Positions 24,821 through 34,099 of a stretch of DNA of 64,000 nt are shown here, piece by piece. This DNA comes from SSF14 sp046331245 (GTDB lineage: Bacteria; Actinomycetota; Acidimicrobiia; Acidimicrobiales; Microtrichaceae), in the NCBI GenBank assembly GCA_046331245.1, contig JAXLRH010000006.1:186001-250000 (forward strand), given 5' to 3'. The notes under the pieces were generated by a model, which saw only the letters and a program-made list of their open reading frames with translations, was not told the DNA's origin and made no database searches. A program made the position numbers and the translations under genes. Positions within the stretch are counted from its first letter, which is position 1, and each line of letters opens with the position of its first letter.

Positions 24821-25825
24821 TCAACCCACCACGAGCAGCGCGCCGAAGTAGGCGCCCAGCGACGGGTCGACCTCGAAGTCGGCGCGCACGTCGAGCGTGT
24901 AGGTGCCGGTGACCGGCAGGGTCCACGAGCCGGTGAGGGGCTTGGCCGGGCCGATGCGCAGCACCTCCGTCCCGTCGGGGGCGGTGATCGTCATGGTCAC
25001 GTAGTGCTCCGGCTCGTCCACCGGGTCGAGGCTGAGGCTCACCTGCTGATTGGCCGTCGCGTCGAACGTCGCGGACACGGGTTTCGTGGCGTCGCCCTCG
25101 ATGCGGGCACGGTCGGCGCCGGCGAGGAACTTCACGGCAACGGGGTACTTGGTCTCGGTGTCGACGCCGAGGCGGACGATGCCCCACCTGCGGGCCGCGC
25201 CGACGGTGACGAGCCGATCGCCCTGGAGCGCCAGCGTGCGCTCCTCGATGACCGTCGGGCAGCACGCCCCCTCGTTCTCGGCGTTGCGCTGGACGAGCAG
25301 GCCGGTGCCGGCCCCCGTCGCGGCCGCGACGCTCACCACACCGCCGTCGCCACGATCGCCGACGCCGTCGCTCGTGACGAGGGCCGCGTCGGCCCCGTTC
25401 CAGCGGTAGACGAGCACGTCGGTGAACTGACCGGTGCCCCCGGTCGTGTAGTAGATCGACACGGCCGCCTCGGCCTCGCCGTCGCCGTCGAGGTCGCTGA
25501 CGACGACGTCGCGCACCTCGAAGTAGAGCTTGTCGTCGTCGGTCTCGCGGTCGAATGACCCGTCGGTCACCGTGACCGTCGCCGGCGCCGGGCTGTCGCT
25601 CCCGTCGGAGAGGTCGTAGGTGAAGTTACGGAAGTCGACGGCCGCGATGGCGCGACCGGGCCCGGCCGCGATCGTGGTGGACGCCGCCGCTGTCGTCGTC
25701 GTGACGGTCGTGGTCGGGCGGGCGGTCGTCGTGGTCGCGGTGCGGTCGTCGTCCGACGAGCATCCCGACGCGAGCACGGCCGCGACGATCACGGTCGCGA
25801 CGACTGCGCTGCCTCGGGACCGCAT
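24821..25825 (-). CDS. Hypothetical lipoprotein, 334 aa
   Basis: The N-terminus MRSRGSAVVATVIVAAVLASGC gives a signal peptide with an ASGC lipobox, followed by a Thr-rich linker of about 35 residues. The middle holds DLDGDGEAEAAVSIYYTTGG, an FG-GAP-like or calcium-loop-like segment, then a CC pair in NEGACCPTVIEE, and the end is a beta domain resembling bacterial pre-peptidase C-terminal domains (GSWTLPVTGTYTLDVRA). It is a surface-anchored protein of unknown role. Its start shares one base with the stop of the dienelactone hydrolase. Confidence 0.8.
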   Translation of the reverse strand: MRSRGSAVVATVIVAAVLASGCSSDDDRTATTTTARPTTTVTTTTAAASTTIAAGPGRAIAAVDFRNFTYDLSDGSDSPAPATVTVTDGSFDRETDDDKLYFEVRDVVVSDLDGDGEAEAAVSIYYTTGGTGQFTDVLVYRWNGADAALVTSDGVGDRGDGGVVSVAAATGAGTGLLVQRNAENEGACCPTVIEERTLALQGDRLVTVGAARRWGIVRLGVDTETKYPVAVKFLAGADRARIEGDATKPVSATFDATANQQVSLSLDPVDEPEHYVTMTITAPDGTEVLRIGPAKPLTGSWTLPVTGTYTLDVRADFEVDPSLGAYFGALLVVG

Positions 25826-26640
25826 CAGGCGCCGACCAGCAGACGCGAGCGGAACAGCTCGAGCACCTGGTCGAGCGCCGCGCGGGTGGGCTGGCCCGGC
25901 TCGTCGATGAGGTGCTCGGTGAGGACCGAGTGCGGGTCCATCGCCGCGTCGGGGTTGGCGTCCGCGTCCTCGAGCTCGACGGCGACGAACGCATCGCCCA
26001 GCTCCTCGCGCAGGAAGTCGAAGCGGGCGGCGGGCACCAGCCGGTCGCTCTTGAAGCGCAGGCCCAGCACCTCGAGCCCCTCGTTGGCGCACCGCGACTT
26101 CACGATCGCGAGGTCGCTCGGCGAGATGTCGATGTTGTGCGCACGGGAGCGGGAGATCGCCACCGGCATCGACGGCTGCGAGAGCACGGGCGCCAGCAGG
26201 CGGTCGTCCACCGCCATCGCCAGCGCGTAGCCACCGGTGAAGCACATGCCGACGGCGCCGACGCCCGGGCCGCCGCAGCGCTCGTGCTCACGGGCGGCCA
26301 GCGCCCGGAGCCACCCGACGACCGGGGAGGTGCGACCGGTGGCGAACACCGTGAACTCCCTGCTGACGCACGCCGGCACGACCGAGGACGCCATGTACGG
26401 AAGGGCCTTCAGCATCGAGCTGTCGGCCTCCTTGCCGGGCGTGCCGAAGAGGTGCGGGAGCACCGCGGTGCAGCCGATCGCCGACACCTTCCTGGCGAAG
26501 TCGAGCACCTTCGGCGTGATACCGGGGATCTCCGCGATCACGATGACGGCCGGGCCGGTCCCCTGCCGGAAGACGGCCCGCGTGACGCCGTCGTGGGTGA
26601 AGGCCTCGGCCTCGAAGTCGCTCAGGTCGTCGTCAGGCAT
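25825..26640 (-). CDS. Dienelactone hydrolase family protein
   Basis: 271 aa from ATG 26640; a GTG nine bases upstream is possible. Alpha/beta hydrolase fold with a Cys nucleophile in GAVGMCFTGGYALAMA, as in dienelactone hydrolases, and IVIAEIPGITP near the N-terminus. The acid lies probably near LRFKSDRLVP, but the usual His is displaced in the C-terminal region (DPHSVLTEHL). The enzymes open lactones or hydrolyse esters. TACGGT sits 7 nt before the ATG. It is coupled to the downstream lipoprotein gene. Confidence 0.85.
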   Translation of the reverse strand: MPDDDLSDFEAEAFTHDGVTRAVFRQGTGPAVIVIAEIPGITPKVLDFARKVSAIGCTAVLPHLFGTPGKEADSSMLKALPYMASSVVPACVSREFTVFATGRTSPVVGWLRALAAREHERCGGPGVGAVGMCFTGGYALAMAVDDRLLAPVLSQPSMPVAISRSRAHNIDISPSDLAIVKSRCANEGLEVLGLRFKSDRLVPAARFDFLREELGDAFVAVELEDADANPDAAMDPHSVLTEHLIDEPGQPTRAALDQVLELFRSRLLVGA

Positions 26641-26682
26641 GGGCCGCACCGTATCCGGTGGTGCGGGCTACCGTCGCGGTTC

Positions 26683-26979
26683 ATGTCACGACTGATCCCG
26701 GGCCTCCCGACCGACGTGTTCAAGAAGGTCGACGACCTCATCGCCGACGTGAAGCCCATCCTCGTCGAGGTGGACGAGACCCTCACGACGGTGAGCACCA
26801 CGCTGGGCGACGCCGCCGAGACGCTCGCCGAGGCGACGGCCGTGCTGACCGACGTGCGTGCGCTGCTCGGCGATCTCGAGGAGAAGCTCGTCGTGCTCGA
26901 CGAGGTGCCCGGCATGAAGAAGCAGCTCGGCGAGGTGCACGCCATGCTCAAGAAGCTGACCGCCCCCGCCAAGAAGTAG
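26683..26979 (+). CDS. Small coiled-coil protein, 98 aa
   Basis: Starts at ATG 26683; TACCGT lies 8 nt upstream. Almost the whole chain is a heptad-like helix rich in Val, Leu, Thr and Glu/Asp (DDLIADVKPILVEVDETLTT, then AEATAVLTDVRALLGDLEEK) ending with KKLTAPAKK. No membrane segment. It resembles short phasin-like or spacer coiled coils, but I do not recognise it. A repeated hairpin follows its stop by about 30 bp. Confidence 0.65.
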   Translation: MSRLIPGLPTDVFKKVDDLIADVKPILVEVDETLTTVSTTLGDAAETLAEATAVLTDVRALLGDLEEKLVVLDEVPGMKKQLGEVHAMLKKLTAPAKK

Positions 26980-27007
26980 CCGAGCTCCCCTCCTTCCCCT
27001 CCCCTTC

Positions 27008-27058
27008 GGTTTTGGGGTTCGTTGTGCGCGAGGGGTGCACACAACGAACCCCGAAACC
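27008..27058. terminator. Repeated hairpin, copy 1 (shared convergent terminator)
   Basis: 22-bp arms with one G-U pair and one mismatch surround the loop GAGGGGT. The left arm begins GGTTTTGGGGTTCG and the right arm ends CGAACCCCGAAACC. It lies between the convergent coiled-coil gene and ABC permease gene, so it could end both transcripts. 49 of 51 bases match copy 2 at 30063-30113. Confidence 0.75.
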
Positions 27059-27087
27059 TGGAGAAGGCGCCCTCGAGGAGCGCAGCC

Positions 27088-27947
27088 TCAGCTGGAGAGG
27101 CGGGCGAAGCGGCGCAGCATCAGGGGCACGCACACCGCCAGCACGAGCACGCACCAGATGATCATGGCGGGCACCGGGTGCTCCAGCTGCCACGAGCCAC
27201 CGGACCTCGTGCCCTGGCTCACCTGGCGGACGGCGGCGACGAACGCCGCGATCGGGTCCCACTCGGCGATCGCGCGGGGCACCGCCGCCATGCCCGCGAT
27301 CGGCACGAACGTCCCGGCCAGGAACGACAGCGGGAAGATGATCGCGAAGCCGATGCCCTGCATGGCGTCGGCGCTCCGCACCGACATGCCCACGTAGACG
27401 CCGAAGCAGGTGAACGTGACCAGGCCCAGCAGGATGAGGCCGGCGAGCTCGAACGCGCCGCCCACCCCGAACGTCGGCCGCCATCCGAGCGCGAGCCCGA
27501 GGCCCACCACGATCGACATGCCGAGGATCTGCTCCAGCACCTGTCCGATCACCTGCGCGGTGATCACCGCGAGGCGCGACACCGGCAACGAGCGGAAGCG
27601 GTCGATGACGCCGCTGTGGAAGTCGGTGGCGGTCGCCACGCCGGAGCCGATGACACCGAACGCCACGCTCTGCCCGAGCAGCCCGGGGAGCAGGTAGTCC
27701 TGGTAGCGCATGCCGGGGATGTGGATCGCCGAGCCGAAGACGTAGAGGAACAGCAGCGTGAACATGATCGGCTGGAGCGTCACGTCGGCGAGTCGTTCCG
27801 GCACCCGGGGGATCATGCGGAGCCCGCGGCCCACGAGCAGACGGGTCTCGCGGACGTAGCGGCTGCCCGCGCTCGCCCGTGGGGGCAGGGGGATGGCGTC
27901 GGTGTGCGCCAGTGCGGCGCCGATGGTGTCGGGAATGGTGATGGTGC

Positions 27948-27951
<4 letters not shown>
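27088..27951 (-). CDS. ABC-2 type transporter permease (DrrB-like)
   Basis: 287 aa with about six membrane segments: PIMFTLLFLYVFGSAIHIPG starts the first, and the ABC-2 landmarks YQDYLLPGLLGQSVAFG, VIDRFRSLPVSRLAV and GFAIIFPLSFLAGTFVP are present. It pairs with the ATPase encoded immediately upstream; the start overlaps that stop as ATGA. Such exporters expel drugs, lipids or secondary metabolites. Expression is probably set by the divergent TetR gene. Confidence 0.92.
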
Positions 27952-28937
<986 letters not shown>

Positions 28938-28950
28938 GGGGGATCCTTTC

Positions 28951-28982
28951 GTTCTGTCCGTTGAAACATACAGTGACGGAAC
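28951..28982. promoter_or_regulatory. Imperfect inverted repeat in the ABC/TetR promoter region
   Basis: GTTCTGTC-N16-GACGGAAC matches at 7 of 8 arm positions and lies between the divergent ATPase and TetR genes. A TATGAT hexamer for tetR lies at 29011-29016. The long spacing makes this weaker than other operators in the window. Confidence 0.3.
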
Positions 28983-29022
28983 TTTTACTGCAACTAGATT
29001 GCGAACTCGGTATGATTCGCCC

Positions 29023-30036
29023 ATGGCAGCGAACCCACGCCTCGTGAGCGATCCGGCGATCGTCGAGACGCTGCGGTCGTTGTGGGAGCGCCGCACCGTT
29101 CCCCGGCTCGAGGGCGAAGGCCTGCGCGATCGGAAGAAGCGGATCCTCCGTCAGCAGATCTCCGACACCGCCACGCTGATGTTTCTGCAACGGGGCTTCG
29201 ACGAGGTGAAGGTCTCCGAGATCGCCGACGAGTGCGGTGTGTCGGAGAAGACGATCTACAACTACTTCCCCACCAAGGAGTCGTTGCTGTTCGACCACGA
29301 GGAGGCCCTCGCCGACCAGCTCGCCGACGCGTTCAGCGACCGCCAGACGACTCGCTCGCTCGTGGAGATCGCCGTCGGCATCCTCACGCAGAACCTCGAC
29401 GACATGTTCGACACGTGGGCCGGCACCGACGCCCCGCCGTCGACCATCGCCGTCATCCGCGAGTTCGGCGAACTCATCGAACGCACCCCTGCGCTGCAGG
29501 CGGGCATGCACGGCATGACCGAGCGGCTCACCCAGGTCGCCGCCCTGGCGCTCGCCGAGCGGGCCGGCGTCGACCCCGACGATCCCGAGCCGCAACTCGC
29601 CGCCATCATCCTCATGGGGCTGTGGCGGGTGCAGTTCCGCTCGATGCACCGCTACGCGGACGGCACGCGCACCATGGAGGACGTCCGTCGCCACGTGCTC
29701 GCCGACATCCGCCGCGCGGCGAGAGTGGCCGACAGCGGGCTCACCTCCTTCAACCTCGTGCTGCAACGCAACAGCACCAAGCAACAGGTGCAGGAGGCGG
29801 CGGACGCCGCGAACGAGGCGCGCCGTCAGGTGATCGCCGCAGTCAAGCAGGCACGCGACGCCTGGAAGCAGGTGGCCGTGGAGGCGCGCTCGCTCCACGA
29901 CATCGACGACCAGAAGGAGCAGCTGAAGGAGCAGATCAAGCGCGACCAGCGCGCCGCACGCCAGCAGCTCCGCGAGAACATCCGGGAGCATCAGCGCCTG
30001 CAGCGCGAGCAGCAGGCGGCCCGCCGCCGCCGCTGA
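29023..30036 (+). CDS. TetR family regulator with long charged C-terminal extension
   Basis: 337 aa. The TetR helix-turn-helix is in the N-terminal third: ISDTATLMFLQRGFDEVKVSEIADECGVSEKTIYNYFPTKESL is spread over about residues 47-90 (key part VSEKTIYNYFPTKESL). The usual ligand domain follows to about residue 240. The last 80-90 residues form an unusual charged coiled coil (DQKEQLKEQIKRDQR, then QREQQAARRRR). TATGAT ends 6 nt before the ATG, so the mRNA is probably leaderless. It is divergent from the ABC exporter it likely represses. Confidence 0.9.
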   Translation: MAANPRLVSDPAIVETLRSLWERRTVPRLEGEGLRDRKKRILRQQISDTATLMFLQRGFDEVKVSEIADECGVSEKTIYNYFPTKESLLFDHEEALADQLADAFSDRQTTRSLVEIAVGILTQNLDDMFDTWAGTDAPPSTIAVIREFGELIERTPALQAGMHGMTERLTQVAALALAERAGVDPDDPEPQLAAIILMGLWRVQFRSMHRYADGTRTMEDVRRHVLADIRRAARVADSGLTSFNLVLQRNSTKQQVQEAADAANEARRQVIAAVKQARDAWKQVAVEARSLHDIDDQKEQLKEQIKRDQRAARQQLRENIREHQRLQREQQAARRRR

Positions 30037-30060
30037 CCGCGGAACCGCATCGCGAAATCC

Positions 30061-30115
30061 CGGGTTTTGGGGTTCGTTGTGCGCGAGGGGTGCGCATAAC
30101 GAACCCCGAAACCCG
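30061..30115. terminator. Repeated hairpin, copy 2 (shared convergent terminator)
   Basis: 24-bp arms, with two G-U pairs as the only imperfections, surround the same GAGGGGT loop as copy 1. It lies between the convergent TetR and ClC genes. The 51-bp core (30063-30113) is 49/51 identical to copy 1 and in the same orientation, 3.06 kb away. Confidence 0.75.
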
Positions 30116-30150
30116 AGGATGGGGGGCGAGGGTGGGGGTGAGGGAGCCGC

Positions 30151-31410
30151 CTACTGCTGATAGGGCGTGACGGAGGAGGCACCCATCACGAGGTCGGCGC
30201 CCACCGCCGCGAGCAGGCCCGGCACGATGTAGCCGGGCCGGCCCGACGCCTCCGCGATGAACATGACCGCCGCCAACGGCACCCGGTACCCGGCGCTGAG
30301 GCCGGCGGCCACGCCCAGGATGATGAACACGGTGAGGTTCGGCGCGTCGATCGCTCCGCCGACGAAGCGGCCGATGAGCGCGCCGGCGACGACCAGCGGC
30401 AGGAACAACCCCACCACTCCCCCGCCGGCCAGCGTGCCGACGGTGCCCACGAGACGGATCGCGAGCAGCAGGGCGATCGCGCCGAGCGCCCGCTTCGGCT
30501 CGGTGGCCCACTCGATGACGTTGTAGCCCGGCGTCATGCCGAGGTCGCCACCGAGCACGAGGTGCGAGACGGTGACCGCGGCGCACACGGCCAGGCCACC
30601 GGCGCCGACCGTCAGCCACGCCGGCCGGCGCTGCTGGAACGCCTTCGCCATGCGGATCCCCTTGGCGTACGCGCGCACGATCAGCCCGACGCCGACGCCG
30701 AGGACGACAGCGCCCAGCAGGTCGCGGAGGTCGAACGGCGCGTCCCCGCGCACCAGGAGGAGCGGATCGGTGCCGTGGAACCCGACGAACGCGAGGTAGC
30801 CGGTGGCGGACCCGACGAGCGCCGGGATGAGCAGGTGGCGCCCGAGATCGTCCCGGTACGGCACCTCGAGCGCGAACACCGCGCCGGTTGCCGGGGCCTT
30901 GAAGATCGCCGCGACGCCGGCCGCCGCGCCGGCGACCATGAGGCTGTGCATGTCGGTGCTGCCGAGCGCCGAGCGGAACCGTCGACGGACGGCCGACCCG
31001 ACGGACGCTCCCAGGTACATCGACGCTGCCTCGAGGCCGAAGGGGACGCCGGCCGCGACGGACACCATGCCGGCGACGAGTCGCCGCGGCGCCGGGGCCA
31101 GGTCGAGCTCGTCGGTCCCGTGGATGGTCTTGATGTACTCGTCGGACGTGCTGACGCTGATGCGGCCTCCCACCCGCAGCACGATGGCCACGACGGCGAG
31201 GCCGACCAGCGGGATGGCGTTGCGGACGACGGGCGGCAGGTCGAGGACACGGCTGAGGCCCTCGTCGACGGTCAGCCAGTCCATGAGCGCGACGGCCGCG
31301 CCGGTGAGGGCGCCGACGAGCGCAGCGAGCAGAATGGTCTCGCGCGATCGCTTCGCCAGGTCCCGCAGCTCCCGGCGATGCCGTTCGGGGACCAGTTTCG
31401 TTGCATTCAT
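30151..31410 (-). CDS. ClC family voltage-gated chloride channel/antiporter
   Basis: 419 aa, about ten membrane helices. The ClC signature regions appear as AGVPFGLEAASMYLGASVG (with the gating Glu kept but the usual GREGP altered) and GGGVVGLFLPLVVAGALIGR (GxFxP-type motif). There is no CBS domain. It moves Cl- or F- across the membrane. The ATG at 31410 follows TACAAT by 6 nt, so the transcript is probably leaderless, and the start lies in a palindrome shared with the divergent MarR gene. It ends near hairpin copy 2. Confidence 0.85.
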   Translation of the reverse strand: MNATKLVPERHRRELRDLAKRSRETILLAALVGALTGAAVALMDWLTVDEGLSRVLDLPPVVRNAIPLVGLAVVAIVLRVGGRISVSTSDEYIKTIHGTDELDLAPAPRRLVAGMVSVAAGVPFGLEAASMYLGASVGSAVRRRFRSALGSTDMHSLMVAGAAAGVAAIFKAPATGAVFALEVPYRDDLGRHLLIPALVGSATGYLAFVGFHGTDPLLLVRGDAPFDLRDLLGAVVLGVGVGLIVRAYAKGIRMAKAFQQRRPAWLTVGAGGLAVCAAVTVSHLVLGGDLGMTPGYNVIEWATEPKRALGAIALLLAIRLVGTVGTLAGGGVVGLFLPLVVAGALIGRFVGGAIDAPNLTVFIILGVAAGLSAGYRVPLAAVMFIAEASGRPGYIVPGLLAAVGADLVMGASSVTPYQQ

Positions 31411-31422
31411 GCAACTATTGTA
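31400..31422. promoter_or_regulatory. Overlapping divergent promoters with MarR-type palindrome
   Basis: GTTGCA-TTCA-TGCAAC (31400-31415) is a perfect dyad covering the ClC start. Next to it TACAAT (reverse, 31422-31417) and TATTGT (forward, 31416-31421) overlap as -10 elements for clc and marR. A bound MarR dimer would block both. Confidence 0.55.
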
Positions 31423-31430
31423 GAGAGACA

Positions 31431-31949
31431 ATGACCAGACGAGCCAACCAGCCCCCAGCGACGTCCGGCCTGGGCCGCGCCACCGACGCCGCGCTGGTCG
31501 CCTCGCGGGCGCTCGTCGCCGTGGCCGCGCGGTCACTGACCGAGCTCGGCGACCTCACGCTTCCGCAATTCCGCGCCCTGGTGGTGTTGGCGTCACGGGG
31601 CCCGCAGACCAACAGCGATCTCGCCGCCGCGCTGGGCGTGCACCCGTCCACCATGACGCGCATGGTCGACCGCCTGGTCACCAAGGACTACGTGAGCCGG
31701 GCGGCCACGGGCGACCGTCGCGAAGTCGTGCTCGCGGCGACCGACGCATCACTGGCGGTGATCGACGCCGTGTCGGCGGCGCGCCGCCAGGAACTCGCCG
31801 GCATCCTGGACCGCATGTCGGCCGAGGGGCGGACGAGGCTGATCGCCGCCCTGGAGGAGTTCGCCGAGGCGGCGGGCGAGCTGCCCGACAGCGAGTGGTC
31901 GGGCGTGCTCAGGCCCCCACTGCCGCACGAGCGCCCGGACCGACGCTGA
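31431..31949 (+). CDS. MarR family transcriptional regulator
   Basis: 172 aa with a winged helix: LTLPQFRALVVLASRGPQTN, then SDLAAALGVHPSTMTRMVDRLV as recognition region and the wing in SRAATGDRREVVLAAT. It is divergent from the ClC channel with a 20-bp gap, and the palindrome there is the expected type for MarR. The C-terminal 41 bp overlap the convergent HxlR gene. The ligand is unknown. Confidence 0.9.
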   Translation: MTRRANQPPATSGLGRATDAALVASRALVAVAARSLTELGDLTLPQFRALVVLASRGPQTNSDLAAALGVHPSTMTRMVDRLVTKDYVSRAATGDRREVVLAATDASLAVIDAVSAARRQELAGILDRMSAEGRTRLIAALEEFAEAAGELPDSEWSGVLRPPLPHERPDRR

Positions 31950-32385
31950 CCTCGGTGTCACGCGCCGTGAGCGGCTCGTCGGGGTGCTCGGCGCACCGCA
32001 GCGTGAGGCGGGCCTCGCCACCGCAGTCGCGGTGACGCACGCGGATCACCGGCTCGTCGGGGTCGCCCAGGTGGGTCTCGCCCCACTCCTTGAGGGCGAG
32101 GATCACCGGGAGCAGGTCGCGTCCGGCCGGCGTGAGGCGGTACTCGTTGCGGGCCCGGCGGCCCTCGTCGCGGTAGGGCCGCAGCTCGAGGACGCCGGCG
32201 GCGACGAGCTTGGCGAGGCGATCGGCGAGCACCGCCTCCGACAGGCCCATGTGCCGGCGGAACACGTCGAACCGCCGGACCCCGTTGAGGGCATCGCGGA
32301 CGATGAGCAGCGTCCACTTCTCGCCCAGCAGCTCGAGGCTGAGGCCGACGGGGCAGTTCTCGGTGCTGGCGTCCAACCATTCCAT
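31909..32385 (-). CDS. HxlR family winged-helix regulator
   Basis: 158 aa from ATG 32385 (MEWLDASTENCPVGLSLELLG). HxlR hallmarks: N-terminal Cys, GEKWTLLIVRDALNGVRRFD, HMGLSEAVLADRLAKLV and the wing YRDEGRRARNEYRLTPAGRDL. TACGCT lies 7 nt before the ATG. It is divergent from a PaaI-type thioesterase and a 12-bp-arm palindrome lies between them, the obvious candidate binding site. It is the second HxlR of the window; the two share the fold but are only moderately alike. Confidence 0.9.
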   Translation of the reverse strand: MEWLDASTENCPVGLSLELLGEKWTLLIVRDALNGVRRFDVFRRHMGLSEAVLADRLAKLVAAGVLELRPYRDEGRRARNEYRLTPAGRDLLPVILALKEWGETHLGDPDEPVIRVRHRDCGGEARLTLRCAEHPDEPLTARDTEVSVGPGARAAVGA

Positions 32386-32429
32386 GGGCCACAGCGTAGC
32401 TGGCTTCGACTTGCAAAGTACGGTCGGGA

Positions 32430-32460
32430 CGAGTTGACTTCTGAATCCGAAGTCAACTCG
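32430..32460. promoter_or_regulatory. Perfect inverted repeat between hxlR and the thioesterase gene
   Basis: CGAGTTGACTTC (32430-32441) and GAAGTCAACTCG (32449-32460) are exact reverse complements around 7 bases. A smaller site of similar half-sites, ACTT-GCA-AAGT, is at 32409-32419 nearer the hxlR start. The right arm ends 27 bp before the thioesterase ATG. Probably the HxlR operators. Confidence 0.6.
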
Positions 32461-32487
32461 GCGCACGCCGACGAACAGGAGCTCCCC

Positions 32488-32907
32488 ATGACCGACAGCG
32501 CCATGATCTACGACGTGATGGACCTCGACGGGTCCCTGGGATTCGTCCGGGCGGCGGGTCTCGTCGTCGACGAGGTCGGCCCCACCGCCGTACGGGGTCA
32601 CATCGACCTCACGGAGGACCACCACACTCCCTGGGGCATCGTGCACGGCGGGGTCTACGCGACGGCGGTCGAGAGCGCCGCCAGCATCGGCGGAACGATC
32701 GCCGTGCGGGAGCAGGGCATGGTGGCCGTCGGCCTCACCAACACCACGCAGTTCCTCCGCTCCCTCACCGGCGGACGAGTGGAGGTGAGCGCCGTCGCGC
32801 TCCACCAGGGCCGGACCCAACAGCTGTGGAAGGTCGACGTCACCGACGATCGCGACCGCATCATCGCGCACGGGGAGCTGCGCCTGCAGAACGTCCAGGC
32901 CGGGTGA
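32488..32907 (+). CDS. PaaI-type hotdog-fold thioesterase
   Basis: 139 aa with AGGAG 10 bases before ATG 32488. The hotdog core is TPWGIVHGGVYATAVESAASIGG (the HGG motif with the catalytic Asp/Glu replaced by Glu further on), then GLTNTTQFLRSLTGGRVEVSA. Such enzymes release CoA from aryl or acyl thioesters. It is probably induced by its substrate or a related compound through the divergent HxlR gene. It converges closely on the beta-propeller gene (10 bp). Confidence 0.88.
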   Translation: MTDSAMIYDVMDLDGSLGFVRAAGLVVDEVGPTAVRGHIDLTEDHHTPWGIVHGGVYATAVESAASIGGTIAVREQGMVAVGLTNTTQFLRSLTGGRVEVSAVALHQGRTQQLWKVDVTDDRDRIIAHGELRLQNVQAG

Positions 32908-32917
32908 CGGGCCGCCG

Positions 32918-34051
32918 TCACGGGGTGTCGGCGCCGATCCGGTAGGCGCCGATCACCGTCGGTCGGAGCTGGCCGCGCACCCAGGGCACGTCACCCACCC
33001 ACGTCGGCGACGTGTAGTCGGCCACCAGCAGGCTGCCGTCCTCGTCGAGGTGCACCGCGGCGAACGACGTGTCGCCGCGGGTCGGAAGGTCCGCGACCCA
33101 CTCGACCGCGGCGTCCGCCGGACCGATGCCGTTGCGCCCGAGCGAGTCGGCATCGAGCCGGGCAACGTCGATGCGGTACAGCGCGCTCCGCTTGCGCGTC
33201 ACCCACCACAGGCCCTGGTCGACCCGGATGCGCAGCGCGCCGGGCAGCCACGGCGGCGCCACGTCGTAGTTGCCGCCGAACGCCAGGGAGCGTCGCGCGA
33301 TCACGTGCGGCTCACCACGCCAGAGGAACATGTTCGGCGAGTCGAGCTTGCGGCCGATCGGGCGCGATCGCAGCGCTCCGAGATCGTCACCGAGCAGCAG
33401 GTCGCCACCGAAGCGGTTCGGCCCTTCGTTGCGGGTGACGCCGAGGAGCCGGCCGTCCGCCAGTTCGACGAGCTCGCACTCGATGCCGCCCTGGTGGATG
33501 TCGAACGGCGGACCCCAGTGCTCCAGGTCGTCGCTCCAGCGCCCCTGCACCGCGGGATCGCCGGGGGTGGGCCCGTACATCGACTCGCCGCCGCGATAGC
33601 CGAGCATCAGCCATCGGCCCCGCACGCGACGGGTGCGCCACGGCACGAATCCCGGCTCGATGTCGAGGGTCCGGTGCTCCCACACGCCCGGGTCGGTGCC
33701 GGACGAGAGCCGCACGCGGTGCGTGCGCCGCGGCTGGAACCGCTTCGGGTCGGTGCCGAGCTCCATGTGGAAGAGGTGCAGGGAGTCGCCGTCCACCACC
33801 CACCGCGGCTCTCGCACGTCGGCGCCCAGGGCGACCGTCGTCTCGTGCCGCCATGGGCCGGTGAGGTCGACGGCCGACGTGACCTCGAGGCGGGCGTCGG
33901 CCGACGCGAAGTGCATCGGTGCCGTGCGCCAGGCGAGGTACCAGCGACCGGCGAACCGCACGAGATCGAGGTTGTTGTTCGCATCGAGGCAGTCCACGCC
34001 GGCAGCAGCGGGACCCGGCACGAGCTGGCCGAGCGGTTCGACGGTGACCAT
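32918..34051 (-). CDS. Hypothetical beta-propeller-like protein, 377 aa
   Basis: Starts at ATG 34051 (MVTVEPLGQLVPG); CAGGAT lies 6 nt upstream. The chain shows repeated units with DGxx and W/Y-rich strands: FAGRWYLAWRTAPMHFASADA, LTGPWRHET, EPRWVVDGDSLHLFHMELG and WSDDLEHWGPPFDIHQGG, reminiscent of five-bladed GH43/GH32 or sialidase-type propellers. There is no signal peptide. Catalytic residues cannot be assigned with confidence. The divergent neighbour is fructosamine kinase, so a role in sugar chemistry is conceivable. Confidence 0.72.
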   Translation of the reverse strand: MVTVEPLGQLVPGPAAAGVDCLDANNNLDLVRFAGRWYLAWRTAPMHFASADARLEVTSAVDLTGPWRHETTVALGADVREPRWVVDGDSLHLFHMELGTDPKRFQPRRTHRVRLSSGTDPGVWEHRTLDIEPGFVPWRTRRVRGRWLMLGYRGGESMYGPTPGDPAVQGRWSDDLEHWGPPFDIHQGGIECELVELADGRLLGVTRNEGPNRFGGDLLLGDDLGALRSRPIGRKLDSPNMFLWRGEPHVIARRSLAFGGNYDVAPPWLPGALRIRVDQGLWWVTRKRSALYRIDVARLDADSLGRNGIGPADAAVEWVADLPTRGDTSFAAVHLDEDGSLLVADYTSPTWVGDVPWVRGQLRPTVIGAYRIGADTP

Positions 34052-34099
34052 GCGGTCATCCTGCCCTGCGCGGGCCGGGCGCGGTGGGAGAATCGCGCC

